Origin: Methylophaga sp.
GTDB lineage: Bacteria; Pseudomonadota; Gammaproteobacteria; Nitrosococcales; Methylophagaceae
Assembly (NCBI GenBank): GCA_030148085.1
Contig: JASBUF010000055.1
Span: 1-40,397 of the forward strand
Reading direction: 5' to 3'
DNA length: 40,397 nucleotides
Positions 26,505-34,831 of this stretch are shown here, one piece after another (position 1 is the stretch's first letter; every line of letters starts with the position of its first letter). The position numbers and the translations under genes are program-made. Below the pieces are notes generated by a model. That model saw only the letters and a list, made by a program, of their open reading frames with translations. It ran no database searches and was not told the origin of the DNA.

Positions 26505-26862
26505 CGGCTGCCTAGTTGTTTTCTTCCATGCTGGCAGAGCGTATTTTTCCTGATTCACCAGCTACTACCGCTGTCATTATAAGCACGGAGTCAAGGAATG
26601 TGTCGATGTCCTGTCATGGTCTCAGCACTTAACGAGCAGTTTGCTGTTTGGCGAAGACCATATCGCTCCTAAACTCCACCATAAAATCATGCACAGAACT
26701 GAATCAATTTTGACAAAATATCGAAACGCGATAGCCTGATATACAACCGCTATGACAAGCCCGCTGACAAGGCGGCTCAGCCCGTATCAACGGGGTGAAA
26801 ACCGAGCGGCATTTACCACATGATGATGGAGCAGCAAACCTGTATGTTGCCAACAACACTCT
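26505..26862. other. 358-bp intergenic region between divergent c-di-GMP gene and pomB
   Basis: It should hold the promoters of the CHASE-GGDEF-EAL gene and of pomB. A perfect TTGACA is at 26710-26715, but no -10 lies at normal spacing; the nearest, TATACA at 26740-26745, is 24 bases away. No PomA/MotA coding sequence, complete or broken, was found in any frame here. Confidence 0.5.
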
Positions 26863-27675
26863 ATGAACCCCGCTGAAATGGACTCACCTCGCTCTGCTTC
26901 CCGTCCAAGCGGGAGCATCATTCCCAAGTACATGGGCACTTTTGCCGACCTGATGACTTTGTTGCTGTGTTTCTTTGTCTTGCTGGTGGCCATGGCAGAG
27001 ATCGATGCCCTCAAATTCAAAATGGTTGTGCGTTCGATGGAAAATGCCTTTGGCGTTGAGCGCCCTCAGCCCGAAGAGCCAGAGCGCAAAGGCACCAGTG
27101 TTATTCAACAGCAGTTTTCACCGACACCGGATAATGCCAGACCCGATGTGGAAGTTTGGCAAGATGCGGATAACACTAAAGCACACCTAAAAAGACAAAC
27201 GAGCGCCGCGTATCAGACCGCCCAACGACAACAGTTGCAACAAGAGCTCGAACAGCGTTTCGCTGATGCACTCGATGCCAAACTGTTCAGCTTGGAAACG
27301 ATAGAAGACCGGGTGTTGATACGTATCAACGAGCAGGCCTCCTTCCCCTCCGGTAGTTCCACACTGAAAACCACCTTTTTACCACTGTTATCACGGCTGG
27401 CCACGGCACTGGTGGAGATAGATGCCAGCTTTGTCGTCGCCGGCCACACTGACAATGTGCCATTACGCTCCGGTTTATATCGCTCCAACTGGGAACTCTC
27501 GGCCGCCCGTGCCACCTCAGTGGTACATGCTCTGCTAAACCAGAGCGGTTTGCAGGCCGACCAGTTTCGTATAGAAGCCTACGCCGATACGCAACCGCTC
27601 GGCAGTAACGCGACGGCAGCGGGCCGGGCACAAAACAGGCGGGTTGAAATCGGCATCATCAACCCATGGTCGTAG
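26863..27675 (+). CDS. pomB: PomB/MotB-like flagellar stator subunit
   Basis: The 270-residue protein has one TM helix in YMGTFADLMTLLLCFFVLLVAMAEID, with the essential ion-conducting Asp29 in FADLM. The plug region KFKMVVRSMENAFGV and then TSVIQQQF follow. The C-terminal OmpA-like peptidoglycan-binding domain carries GHTDNVP and NWELSAARA. These details match PomB, the sodium-type stator subunit of polar flagella, better than proton-type MotB. PomB normally works with PomA in a 5:2 complex and is encoded just after it; here no pomA is adjacent. The ribosome-binding site is poor at both possible starts (26863 and 26878). It could be an extra stator subunit or pair with a distant PomA. Confidence 0.87.
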   Translation: MNPAEMDSPRSASRPSGSIIPKYMGTFADLMTLLLCFFVLLVAMAEIDALKFKMVVRSMENAFGVERPQPEEPERKGTSVIQQQFSPTPDNARPDVEVWQDADNTKAHLKRQTSAAYQTAQRQQLQQELEQRFADALDAKLFSLETIEDRVLIRINEQASFPSGSSTLKTTFLPLLSRLATALVEIDASFVVAGHTDNVPLRSGLYRSNWELSAARATSVVHALLNQSGLQADQFRIEAYADTQPLGSNATAAGRAQNRRVEIGIINPWS

Positions 27676-27748
27676 GCCGAAAATTGCTTATATAATCGAA
27701 GACAAGGGCTTCGATGAGACTTATGCAACTTTACGATAAGGACATAGC

Positions 27749-29389
27749 ATGAAAACATCAGACCTGCTCGTCAAAGCACTGGAAAATGAAGGGGTCGAGT
27801 ACATTTTTGGTATTCCCGGAGAGGAAAACCTCGACTTTCTGGATTCCCTGCGCCATTCCTCAATCAAGTTAATCATTACCCGTCACGAGCAGGCGGCAGG
27901 CTTCATGGCTGCCAATTACGGCCGACTGACAGGTAAACCCGGTGTCTGCCTGTCGACATTAGGACCCGGTGCCACCAATCTGGTCACCCCTGCCGCCTAT
28001 GCCCAACTGGGCGGCATGCCAATGCTGATCATTACCGGCCAGAAGCCCATCAAAGCTAGTAAACAGGCGCTGTTCCAAATCGTCGATGTGGTCAATATGA
28101 TGCGGCCTATTACCAAGTTCACCAAACAGGTAGTGCACGGCAATACCGTTGCTGCCATCGTGCGTGAAGCCTTCCGTGTTGCCGTGGAAGAACGCCCCGG
28201 TGCGGTACATATCGAGCTGCCGGAAGACATCGCCGCAGAAGAGGCGCATGAGCGCATCTATACCGTGGAAACCATTCGCCGTCCCGATGCAGACAACCGC
28301 AGCATTCAGCACGCGCTGAAAATGATTGAAGATGCCAAGATGCCACTGCTGCTAATTGGTGCCGGTGCCAACCGCAAACGCGCCAGTGTCGCCTTGACCA
28401 AATTTGTCGAGCACACCGGTATCCCATTCTTCAACACTCAGCTGGGCAAGGGTGTGATTGACGAACGGCATGACAGCTATCTCGGTACTGCCGCGTTGTC
28501 TGAATCAGACTTTCTGCATTGCGCCATTGACCGCGCCGATCTGATTATCAACGTCGGCCATGATGAAGTGGAAAAACCCCCTTTCTTTATGAAGGACGGT
28601 GGTGCAGAGGTCATCCACATTAACTTCCATGCGGCGGAAATTGATCCGGTCTACTTCCCACAACTGGATGTGGTCGGTGATATTGCGACCTCGATTAATC
28701 GCCTGCGTGCCGGGTTAACACTGCAACCACACTGGGACTTTTCCTATTACTATAGGGTCAAGCAGGAGGTTCAGGAACGGCTGTCTAAGTACAGCGATGA
28801 CGAACGCTTTCCAATATTACCACAGGCCGCTGTACGCAGTATCCGTGAGGTTATGGGGGAACAGGATATTTTAGCGCTGGATAATGGCGTCTATAAAGTC
28901 TGGTTTGCTCGTAATTACCCGAGCTATTACCACAACTCACTTCTTCTGGATAATGCTTTGGCCACCATGGGTGCCGGTCTGCCTACCGCGATGATGGCAA
29001 AAATGCTGCATCCGGAGCAAAAAGTCATGGCCGTCTGTGGTGATGGCGGCTTTATGATGAACTCGCAGGAACTGGAAACCGCCGTCAGGCTGGGGCTGGA
29101 TCTGGTCGTTCTGATTTTAAATGACAATGCCTACGGCATGATACGCTGGAAACAGGAGGGGATGGGCTTTGAAGATTATGGCCTGACCTTCAACAACCCG
29201 GACTTTGTGAAATATGCAGACAGCTACGGTGCTATTGGCCACCGCCCGGCCAGCCATGCCGAGTTTGTTAAGGTTCTGGATACCGCACTCAATTCAAAAG
29301 GGGTGCATCTAATTGATTTGGCCATTGACTACTCAATGAACCACTCGATTCTGAGCGAAGGATTGAAACAGAAAATCTGCATTTTGTAA
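27749..29389 (+). CDS. acetolactate synthase-like ThDP-dependent enzyme
   Basis: The 546-residue protein has the three-domain ThDP carboligase fold: PYR domain with the catalytic Glu47 in TRHEQAA, a central TPP_enzyme_M domain, and the PP domain with the ThDP/Mg motif GDGG (431-434) ending NDN (458-460). The start follows AAGGA. It resembles the large subunit of acetolactate synthase, but no regulatory small subunit (ilvN/ilvH) is adjacent, so it is more like catabolic or orphan ALS enzymes. The next gene, an aldehyde dehydrogenase, begins 12 bases later. The pair may act in sequence on a 2-oxo acid: decarboxylation or carboligation, then oxidation of an aldehyde. That chemistry is inference. 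Confidence 0.88.
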   Translation: MKTSDLLVKALENEGVEYIFGIPGEENLDFLDSLRHSSIKLIITRHEQAAGFMAANYGRLTGKPGVCLSTLGPGATNLVTPAAYAQLGGMPMLIITGQKPIKASKQALFQIVDVVNMMRPITKFTKQVVHGNTVAAIVREAFRVAVEERPGAVHIELPEDIAAEEAHERIYTVETIRRPDADNRSIQHALKMIEDAKMPLLLIGAGANRKRASVALTKFVEHTGIPFFNTQLGKGVIDERHDSYLGTAALSESDFLHCAIDRADLIINVGHDEVEKPPFFMKDGGAEVIHINFHAAEIDPVYFPQLDVVGDIATSINRLRAGLTLQPHWDFSYYYRVKQEVQERLSKYSDDERFPILPQAAVRSIREVMGEQDILALDNGVYKVWFARNYPSYYHNSLLLDNALATMGAGLPTAMMAKMLHPEQKVMAVCGDGGFMMNSQELETAVRLGLDLVVLILNDNAYGMIRWKQEGMGFEDYGLTFNNPDFVKYADSYGAIGHRPASHAEFVKVLDTALNSKGVHLIDLAIDYSMNHSILSEGLKQKICIL

Positions 29390-29401
29390 GGAGCGCCTGC
29401 T

Positions 29402-30853
29402 ATGAGTACCATCCCGCATTTCCCGCTGAAGATCGCTGGCCTTTCCAAACCCGGTGCGCCCAAGGTCGAAGTGTATTCGCCCTACACCGATCAGGTCATT
29501 GGCACCGTCGACAAGGCGGGTGACGCCGAGGTGGAGATGGCGCTGGAAACGGCTTATGAGCTGTACCGCGATCGCAGCCGCTGGCTGAGCACTGTTGAAC
29601 GCATTGGCATTCTGGAAAAGGCGGTGGCAATGCTGAAAGAGCAAGCTGCCAGCCTGGCCGTGGGGGCAGCAGAAGAAGGTGGCAAGCCACTGATTGATTC
29701 CAATGTGGAAATGGCCCGCTGCATTGACAGCCTTCGCGCCTGTGTCGATGCGCTCAGAAATGATGCCCCGCATACCATTCCGATGGGCATCAACCCGGCG
29801 TCACAACACCGTCTGACGATGATGCGCAAGGAACCGATCGGCGTCGTGGTCGCCGTCAGCGCATTTAACCATCCACTTAATCTGATTGCTCATCAGGTCG
29901 GCCCCGCTATCGCGACAGGCTGCCCGGTTATCGTCAAACCGGCCGAAAACACCCCGCTGTCATGTTTCCGCCTAGTGGATATTTTCCATCGTGCTGGCCT
30001 ACCGGAAGAGTGGTGTCAGGCGCTGTTGACAGAAAATCATCAGGTGGCGGAGAAACTCGCTACCGATCCTCGCGTGGCCTTTCTCAGCTTTATCGGCAGT
30101 GCCGAGGTCGGTTGGTATTTACGTTCCAAGCTGGCCGCTGGTACCCGCTGTGCACTTGAGCATGGCGGTGTAGCGCCGGTGATTGTTGCAGCTGATGCTG
30201 ATATCGACCGTGCTGTGCCCGGACTTGCCAAAGGCAGTTTCTATCATGCCGGTCAGGTCTGTGTGTCGGTACAGCGCATTTATGCAGACAAAAGTATTGC
30301 CCGTGAGCTGGCCGAAAAGATCGCCAATGCCGCTCAGACTATGGTTGTGGGCGACCCGGTCTCGGATCAAACCGAAGTCGGCCCAATAATCCGTAAATCG
30401 GAACTCAGCCGTATCGCCTCCTGGGTACAGGAAGCAGTAGATAAAGGCGCGGAACTGCTCTGCGGTGGCCAGACCATGCCGCATAACTGCTATGCCCCTA
30501 CGGTGTTATTCAATCCACCTGACAATGCCAAGGTGTCACATGAAGAGATCTTCGGCCCCGTGGTGTGCGTCTATCCGGTCTATTCACTGACTGAAGCGAC
30601 AGGCAAAGCCAATAGCCTTAACTTCGCCTTCCAGGCTTCAGTGTATAGTCAGAATATCGATACCGCGATGCAGGTGGCTGACTCACTCGATGCCTCTGCG
30701 GTAATGATTAATGAGCACACGGCCTTTCGCGTCGACTGGATGCCCTTTGCCGGACTCAAACACTCCGGCCTCGGCGTCGGCGGCATTCCCTACACCATGG
30801 AAGATATGCAGGTCGAAAAAATGATAGTGGTGACTTCAAAGGGCATCCGTTAA
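29402..30853 (+). CDS. NAD(P)-dependent aldehyde dehydrogenase
   Basis: The 483-residue protein, with an AAGGAG upstream, has all key ALDH residues: Asn156 in AFNHP, Glu253 in LEHGG (usual form LELGG), and the nucleophile Cys287 in AGQVC, plus EEIFGPVV and the C-terminal HSGLG. It oxidises an aldehyde to an acid with NAD(P)+. It resembles the lactaldehyde/succinate-semialdehyde/glyceraldehyde-3-phosphate (non-phosphorylating) branches; the substrate cannot be assigned from sequence. It forms an operon with the acetolactate synthase-like gene and is closed by the terminator at 30871-30915. Confidence 0.9.
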   Translation: MSTIPHFPLKIAGLSKPGAPKVEVYSPYTDQVIGTVDKAGDAEVEMALETAYELYRDRSRWLSTVERIGILEKAVAMLKEQAASLAVGAAEEGGKPLIDSNVEMARCIDSLRACVDALRNDAPHTIPMGINPASQHRLTMMRKEPIGVVVAVSAFNHPLNLIAHQVGPAIATGCPVIVKPAENTPLSCFRLVDIFHRAGLPEEWCQALLTENHQVAEKLATDPRVAFLSFIGSAEVGWYLRSKLAAGTRCALEHGGVAPVIVAADADIDRAVPGLAKGSFYHAGQVCVSVQRIYADKSIARELAEKIANAAQTMVVGDPVSDQTEVGPIIRKSELSRIASWVQEAVDKGAELLCGGQTMPHNCYAPTVLFNPPDNAKVSHEEIFGPVVCVYPVYSLTEATGKANSLNFAFQASVYSQNIDTAMQVADSLDASAVMINEHTAFRVDWMPFAGLKHSGLGVGGIPYTMEDMQVEKMIVVTSKGIR

Positions 30854-30870
30854 GCCGGTAAACAACCCTA

Positions 30871-30915
30871 GCCTGTCTGTTCATGCTCTGTATGAACAGG
30901 TAGGCCCTTTCTCTA
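30871..30915 (+). terminator. rho-independent terminator
   Basis: A 14-bp stem with two G-T pairs (GCCTGTCTGTTCAT with ATGAACAGGTAGGC) encloses a 7-base loop and is followed by a T-rich tract (CCTTTCTCT). It ends the ThDP enzyme/aldehyde dehydrogenase operon. Confidence 0.75.
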
Positions 30916-30931
30916 AACCGCCGAGGTGTCT

Positions 30932-32050
30932 ATGTTACCAACGCGTCAGATTCTTCCTATGCTGCTTCTAGGCAGCTTTCTGTCTCCTGCACCTTTAGTT
31001 GCTGATCCGGGCAAACTGACTATCAACTTCGACTATGACGCGGCTAACAGCTTTGATCAGGGCCGTGCTGCTGTTATCCGGGTGGAAAAAGGACAGCCAT
31101 TAACCGGGCTTATCAATAAACAGGGCGAATGGGTGTTTGGTCCGGCCAAAAACACGGAAATCCATGATTTTCGTGAAGATCTAGCGCCCATCCGTCAGGA
31201 CAACCGCTGGGGCTATCTCAACCCACAGGGTGAGATTGTTATCCCGCCCACGTTTCATAAAGCCCGCCACTTCCATAACGGGCTCGCTGCGGTATTGAAG
31301 CAAGGTCTTTGGGGCTACATCAACGCCACTGGGGAGTGGCAAATCCCAGCTCAGTTTGAGCAGGCTTACCGTTGTGATAAGGAAGTCTGCAGCGTCAAAG
31401 CAGAAGGCAAATGGGGCTTTATTGACAGGCAGGGTAACTGGCTTATTGCCGCACAATTCGACGATGCATTGATTTTCGATGAGGGACTGGCGCCGGTTCA
31501 GACTCCGCAGGGCTGGGGCTATATCAACCGTGAAACCGAGTTCGTCATTGCGCCCCAGTTTGATCGGGCGCTCGACTTTGAGGACGGTGTTGCTATTGTT
31601 AACAAGGGCGATGAATGGTGGTTTATTCAGCCTGATGGCAAGCCTTTAACGACAATGCGTTACGACAGTCTGATGCCCTTTCGTGAAGGCATGGCAGTGA
31701 TTGTCAAAAACGGCCGTTACGGCTACCTCAACCGTGTCGGTCAGGAAGTGATTCCTCCCAGCCTGGATAATGCCTGGTCCTTTAGTGAAGGTTTAGGTCG
31801 TATCGAAATTCAAGCCAAAATCGGCTATGTAAACATACAGGGTGAGATGCACATCAAACCGCAGTTCAAATGGGGCCACTCGTTCACCGAAGGGCTCGCT
31901 GCAGTGACGCTGGATTACTGGAAATACGGCTATATCAATACGGAAGGTGAGATAGTTATTCCCGCAGAGTTTGACGATGCCCAACCTTTCCATGACGGTA
32001 TGGCACCCGTACAGCTACAGGGAAAGTGGGGTTATATTTCGCGCGAGTAA
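30932..32050 (+). CDS. secreted WG-repeat protein
   Basis: The 372-residue protein (ATG at 30932, GAGG five bases upstream) has a short signal-peptide-like start (MLPTRQILPMLLLGSFLS...VA) and then about eight WG repeats. Each has the form WGYIN..GE.VI...F..A..F..G.A.V, for instance near WGYLNPQGEIVIPP and WGYINRETEFVIAP. The repeats form a beta-sheet array that probably binds other proteins or polymers in the periplasm; no enzymatic role is known. It has its own ribosome-binding site and stands between the ALDH terminator and the Anbu gene, 115 bases before the latter. Confidence 0.85.
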   Translation: MLPTRQILPMLLLGSFLSPAPLVADPGKLTINFDYDAANSFDQGRAAVIRVEKGQPLTGLINKQGEWVFGPAKNTEIHDFREDLAPIRQDNRWGYLNPQGEIVIPPTFHKARHFHNGLAAVLKQGLWGYINATGEWQIPAQFEQAYRCDKEVCSVKAEGKWGFIDRQGNWLIAAQFDDALIFDEGLAPVQTPQGWGYINRETEFVIAPQFDRALDFEDGVAIVNKGDEWWFIQPDGKPLTTMRYDSLMPFREGMAVIVKNGRYGYLNRVGQEVIPPSLDNAWSFSEGLGRIEIQAKIGYVNIQGEMHIKPQFKWGHSFTEGLAAVTLDYWKYGYINTEGEIVIPAEFDDAQPFHDGMAPVQLQGKWGYISRE

Positions 32051-32165
32051 ACCAAACCCATCAAACCAACTTCCGCCATATAAAAAATTCGTACAATAAT
32101 GCTGACAACCCTGTTGCCGCAGTGCTTGCTGTTGTCTATATTGAAGCCTGCACCCGAGGAACTGT

Positions 32166-32909
32166 ATGACATATTGTATTGCCATTTCGCTGGATAAAGG
32201 GCTGGTTTTAACCTCCGACTCACGCACCAATGCGGGCATTGACCAGGTCAGTACTTACAGCAAGATGTTTCGCTTTGAGACCAACGCCGACCGCAGCATG
32301 GTGGTCATGAGTGCGGGTAATCTGGCCACTACCCAGTGTGTCATTGAGCAACTGAACCGCGATCTTCGTGAAAACAATGAGATAAACCTTAATACCACGC
32401 ATTACATGTCGGATACCGCAGACTATGTGGGTGAAGTGCTGAGTAAACGTATTCGACGTTATAGTGACGAGGAACAATCGGGCTTCTCACCGGAGGCAAC
32501 ACTGTTACTTGCGGGCCAGATTCAGGGACAGCCGCATCAGGCGTTTTTGATTTATCCTCAGGGGAATCACATCACGACCTCACCGGAAACGCCATACCTG
32601 CAGATCGGTGAAAGTAAGTACGGTAAACCCGTGCTGGATCGATTCCTCACGATGGATACCTCCCTGCTGGATGCCGCGACTTGCTCCTTGATTTCGATGG
32701 ACTCCACCATGAAGAGTAATGTAAGTGTGGGCCCCCCCATTGAGGTGCTGATGTATTTTAAAGATAGCCTAAGTTTACGTCGTCACTATCGCTTTGATGT
32801 GGACGATCCTTTCCTGATGGAACTGCGTCGCGAATGGGGCAGCAAACTCAACCAGGCCTTTAGTGAAATGCCTCGCATCCCTGACAGCAATAAGGGGTCA
32901 ATGCAATAA
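32166..32909 (+). CDS. anbu: Anbu proteasome-like peptidase
   Basis: The 247-residue protein opens MTYCIAISLDKGLVLTSDSRTNAG, the pattern of Anbu, the ancestral beta-subunit-like relative of HslV and the proteasome. The N-terminal nucleophile is Thr2 after Met removal; Asp18 and Lys33 (YSKMF) complete the Ntn-hydrolase site. GAGGA sits five bases upstream. Anbu is known to occur in a conserved gene set with a circularly permuted ATP-grasp protein, an alpha-E protein and often a transglutaminase; the first two are next door here on the other strand. Its 3' end overlaps the metallopeptidase gene by 12 bases. Likely role: cytosolic hydrolysis of a peptide product or adaptor. Confidence 0.9.
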   Translation: MTYCIAISLDKGLVLTSDSRTNAGIDQVSTYSKMFRFETNADRSMVVMSAGNLATTQCVIEQLNRDLRENNEINLNTTHYMSDTADYVGEVLSKRIRRYSDEEQSGFSPEATLLLAGQIQGQPHQAFLIYPQGNHITTSPETPYLQIGESKYGKPVLDRFLTMDTSLLDAATCSLISMDSTMKSNVSVGPPIEVLMYFKDSLSLRRHYRFDVDDPFLMELRREWGSKLNQAFSEMPRIPDSNKGSMQ

Positions 32910-33893
32910 ATCGTGAATAAATTCCAGCTTGCGCTCTACTGACGGTGAGATCACGAAGGGGTAAGCATCAGTATTCCCAGTACTTCGACTCAGCGCATTC
33001 ATTACTACCACGAGCTGCATCCATTCACGCAACCAGTTAGAAAACAACCTATCCTGTTCTTGTTTGGCAATTAAGTCATAAGACAAGGCCGTTTCCAGCG
33101 TTTCCATCATCAAAAGATAATGTGCCCAAGTTTCGGCCCAGTCTTCCAGAGGGTGCGCGCATGCATAGGGCGAAATATAGTTAGCCTGCCAGTTCGCATC
33201 CGGGCCATTGGCATAATACTCCTCCAAGCTACGGCTGTAGTCCTGCTGCTCGTCACCAAACAACTGGCGAAAGGGATTTATCTTCGGTGAATCCTTTACC
33301 AGCGTTTCCCAATAAAAATGACCGATCTCATGACGAAAATGGCCTAAAAGGGTCCGATATGGCTCATTCATCGCCTCTTTAGCTGCCTCTAGGTAACTGG
33401 CGTCCGCCTCTGCCGCGTTGATGGTGATCACCCCCTGACCATGGCCACTAAGCACATGCTCATTCAGTACCGATGGATTACTGCGTTTGTCTTCAAGAAA
33501 ATCAAACACCAGCCCTTGCCTCGTTGCCAACGGCAAATTCAGCCCCACTAAGCCATAGAGCATGCGTCGTTTAGCCGCTTCCAGTGTTCGCCAACGACGC
33601 CAGTTCAGCGATGAGCTCAATACCGGGATGGTTCGGGTCATTGCACAGGACACACACTGTGTCTGCTGCAACTCTGCGGGTAGTAGCCAATTACACTGCA
33701 GTTCATGCTCCCGGTGCTCACAGAGCACAAAGGTTTTCTCTGGCTCACTAGCGGACTGCCAGGCCACATCTGACGGCAACAAGGTTAATAAGGTCTGCGT
33801 ATCGGGGTCAAAGCCGAGCAAATGACCGCAGGCACCACAGAACAGATTGTCAAAAAAGACTTCCTGACCGCAGTTGCAGTAAAAACGCCTCAT
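32898..33893 (-). CDS. putative zinc metallopeptidase with N-terminal zinc ribbon
   Basis: The 331-residue protein has an N-terminal zinc ribbon (Cys6 and Cys8, Cys19 and Cys22) and further Cys near 58, 67, 80 and 83. The metallopeptidase core carries HEIGH at residues 188-192 (HExxH, two zinc ligands and the catalytic Glu) with a downstream Glu-rich segment. It resembles the putative zinc-binding metallopeptidase family (Peptidase_Mx-like). Its start overlaps the alpha-E stop by four bases (ATGA), so it is translationally coupled to that operon. It may take the place of the transglutaminase in this gene set. Confidence 0.85.
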   Translation of the reverse strand: MRRFYCNCGQEVFFDNLFCGACGHLLGFDPDTQTLLTLLPSDVAWQSASEPEKTFVLCEHREHELQCNWLLPAELQQTQCVSCAMTRTIPVLSSSLNWRRWRTLEAAKRRMLYGLVGLNLPLATRQGLVFDFLEDKRSNPSVLNEHVLSGHGQGVITINAAEADASYLEAAKEAMNEPYRTLLGHFRHEIGHFYWETLVKDSPKINPFRQLFGDEQQDYSRSLEEYYANGPDANWQANYISPYACAHPLEDWAETWAHYLLMMETLETALSYDLIAKQEQDRLFSNWLREWMQLVVVMNALSRSTGNTDAYPFVISPSVERKLEFIHDLLH

Positions 33894-34831
33894 GCCGCCG
33901 AATAGTCCGGATAAAACCAGTTTTTGACAATCTCACTGGTGAGATCATTTAGGCTGACCTGCAACTCATCCATCAACAGCCGTATAGAATCTGCTGGGTA
34001 CTGCTCTGCATCGTAGTTCTCCACGGTGGAGAGAATCTTCGCCTGACGCTCAATAATCGCTTCCCCTCTGGGCAGGTACCCCAAGTACTTACCCAATGCA
34101 TTGATAGAAAAACACAGCGAGCGCGGAAATCGCTGATCGGTAATTAAAAAACTCAGCACCGTCCCGGCCTTAATCGATGAACTGTGTTCCTGAATATACA
34201 TCTGCTGTGCGCTTAACGCGCGTAGCAGAGTCGCCCACAACAGGCTTTGATACTGCTTGCTGTTATCGCTCTTGCTGTCTGCCACCAGCATGGCGGTCAT
34301 TTCCAGTATTCGACTGGTCATGTCAGCTCGTTCCAGGTGCTTGCCCACCAACAGAAAATCATAGGCCGAATTGCGGCTCATATGGTTGGCGATAATACCC
34401 CATATGCATTGGCAGCGCTCAGTGATAGTAAGTAATAACTTCTGCCTTCTACGACGGTTACCAATAGTGGACAACTCTCCCTTCACCAAAAGATGCAGCT
34501 CATTGATTTGCTCCCACAGGCTTTCCGGCAATACGTCCAGTGAAGTACGGGCATTCTCCCTCAGGCTAAGCAAGGCATTGACCAGCGAACCGCTATAGTT
34601 GGTATCCGCCAGCAAAAAATGCATCACGTCATATTCATTTACCCGATCATAGTTTTCAAAATAAGCTTGCCTGCCATCAAAGATGGTGATCAGGCTGAAC
34701 CAGTTCATTTCACGATGTTCAGGCAAATCCATTAACAAAGCCGTATGCACATTGATTAAACGCGCAGTACTTTCCACTCGCTCCAGATAGCGTGCCAGCC
34801 AGAATATTCTTTCTCCTACCCGCGATAACAT
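33890..34831 (-). CDS. alpha-E domain protein
   Basis: The 313-residue protein opens MLSRVGERIFWLARYLERVESTARLI, the standard start of alpha-E proteins, an all-helical family with conserved Arg and Glu residues. It occurs nearly always beside circularly permuted ATP-grasp proteins. Together they are predicted to ligate an amino acid or peptide. Its start overlaps the ATP-grasp stop by one base (TAATG) and its stop overlaps the metallopeptidase start, so all three are made from one message. Confidence 0.92.
   Translation of the reverse strand: MLSRVGERIFWLARYLERVESTARLINVHTALLMDLPEHREMNWFSLITIFDGRQAYFENYDRVNEYDVMHFLLADTNYSGSLVNALLSLRENARTSLDVLPESLWEQINELHLLVKGELSTIGNRRRRQKLLLTITERCQCIWGIIANHMSRNSAYDFLLVGKHLERADMTSRILEMTAMLVADSKSDNSKQYQSLLWATLLRALSAQQMYIQEHSSSIKAGTVLSFLITDQRFPRSLCFSINALGKYLGYLPRGEAIIERQAKILSTVENYDAEQYPADSIRLLMDELQVSLNDLTSEIVKNWFYPDYSAA

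Noticed and set aside
26710..26745. TTGACA followed by TATACA as a promoter for pomB
   Set aside because: The spacing is 24 bases, too long for a sigma-70 promoter.
26760..26862. Possible PomA remnant upstream of pomB
   Set aside because: No frame gives a PomA-like C-terminus; the one open frame reaching the pomB start has no start codon and no resemblance to PomA.
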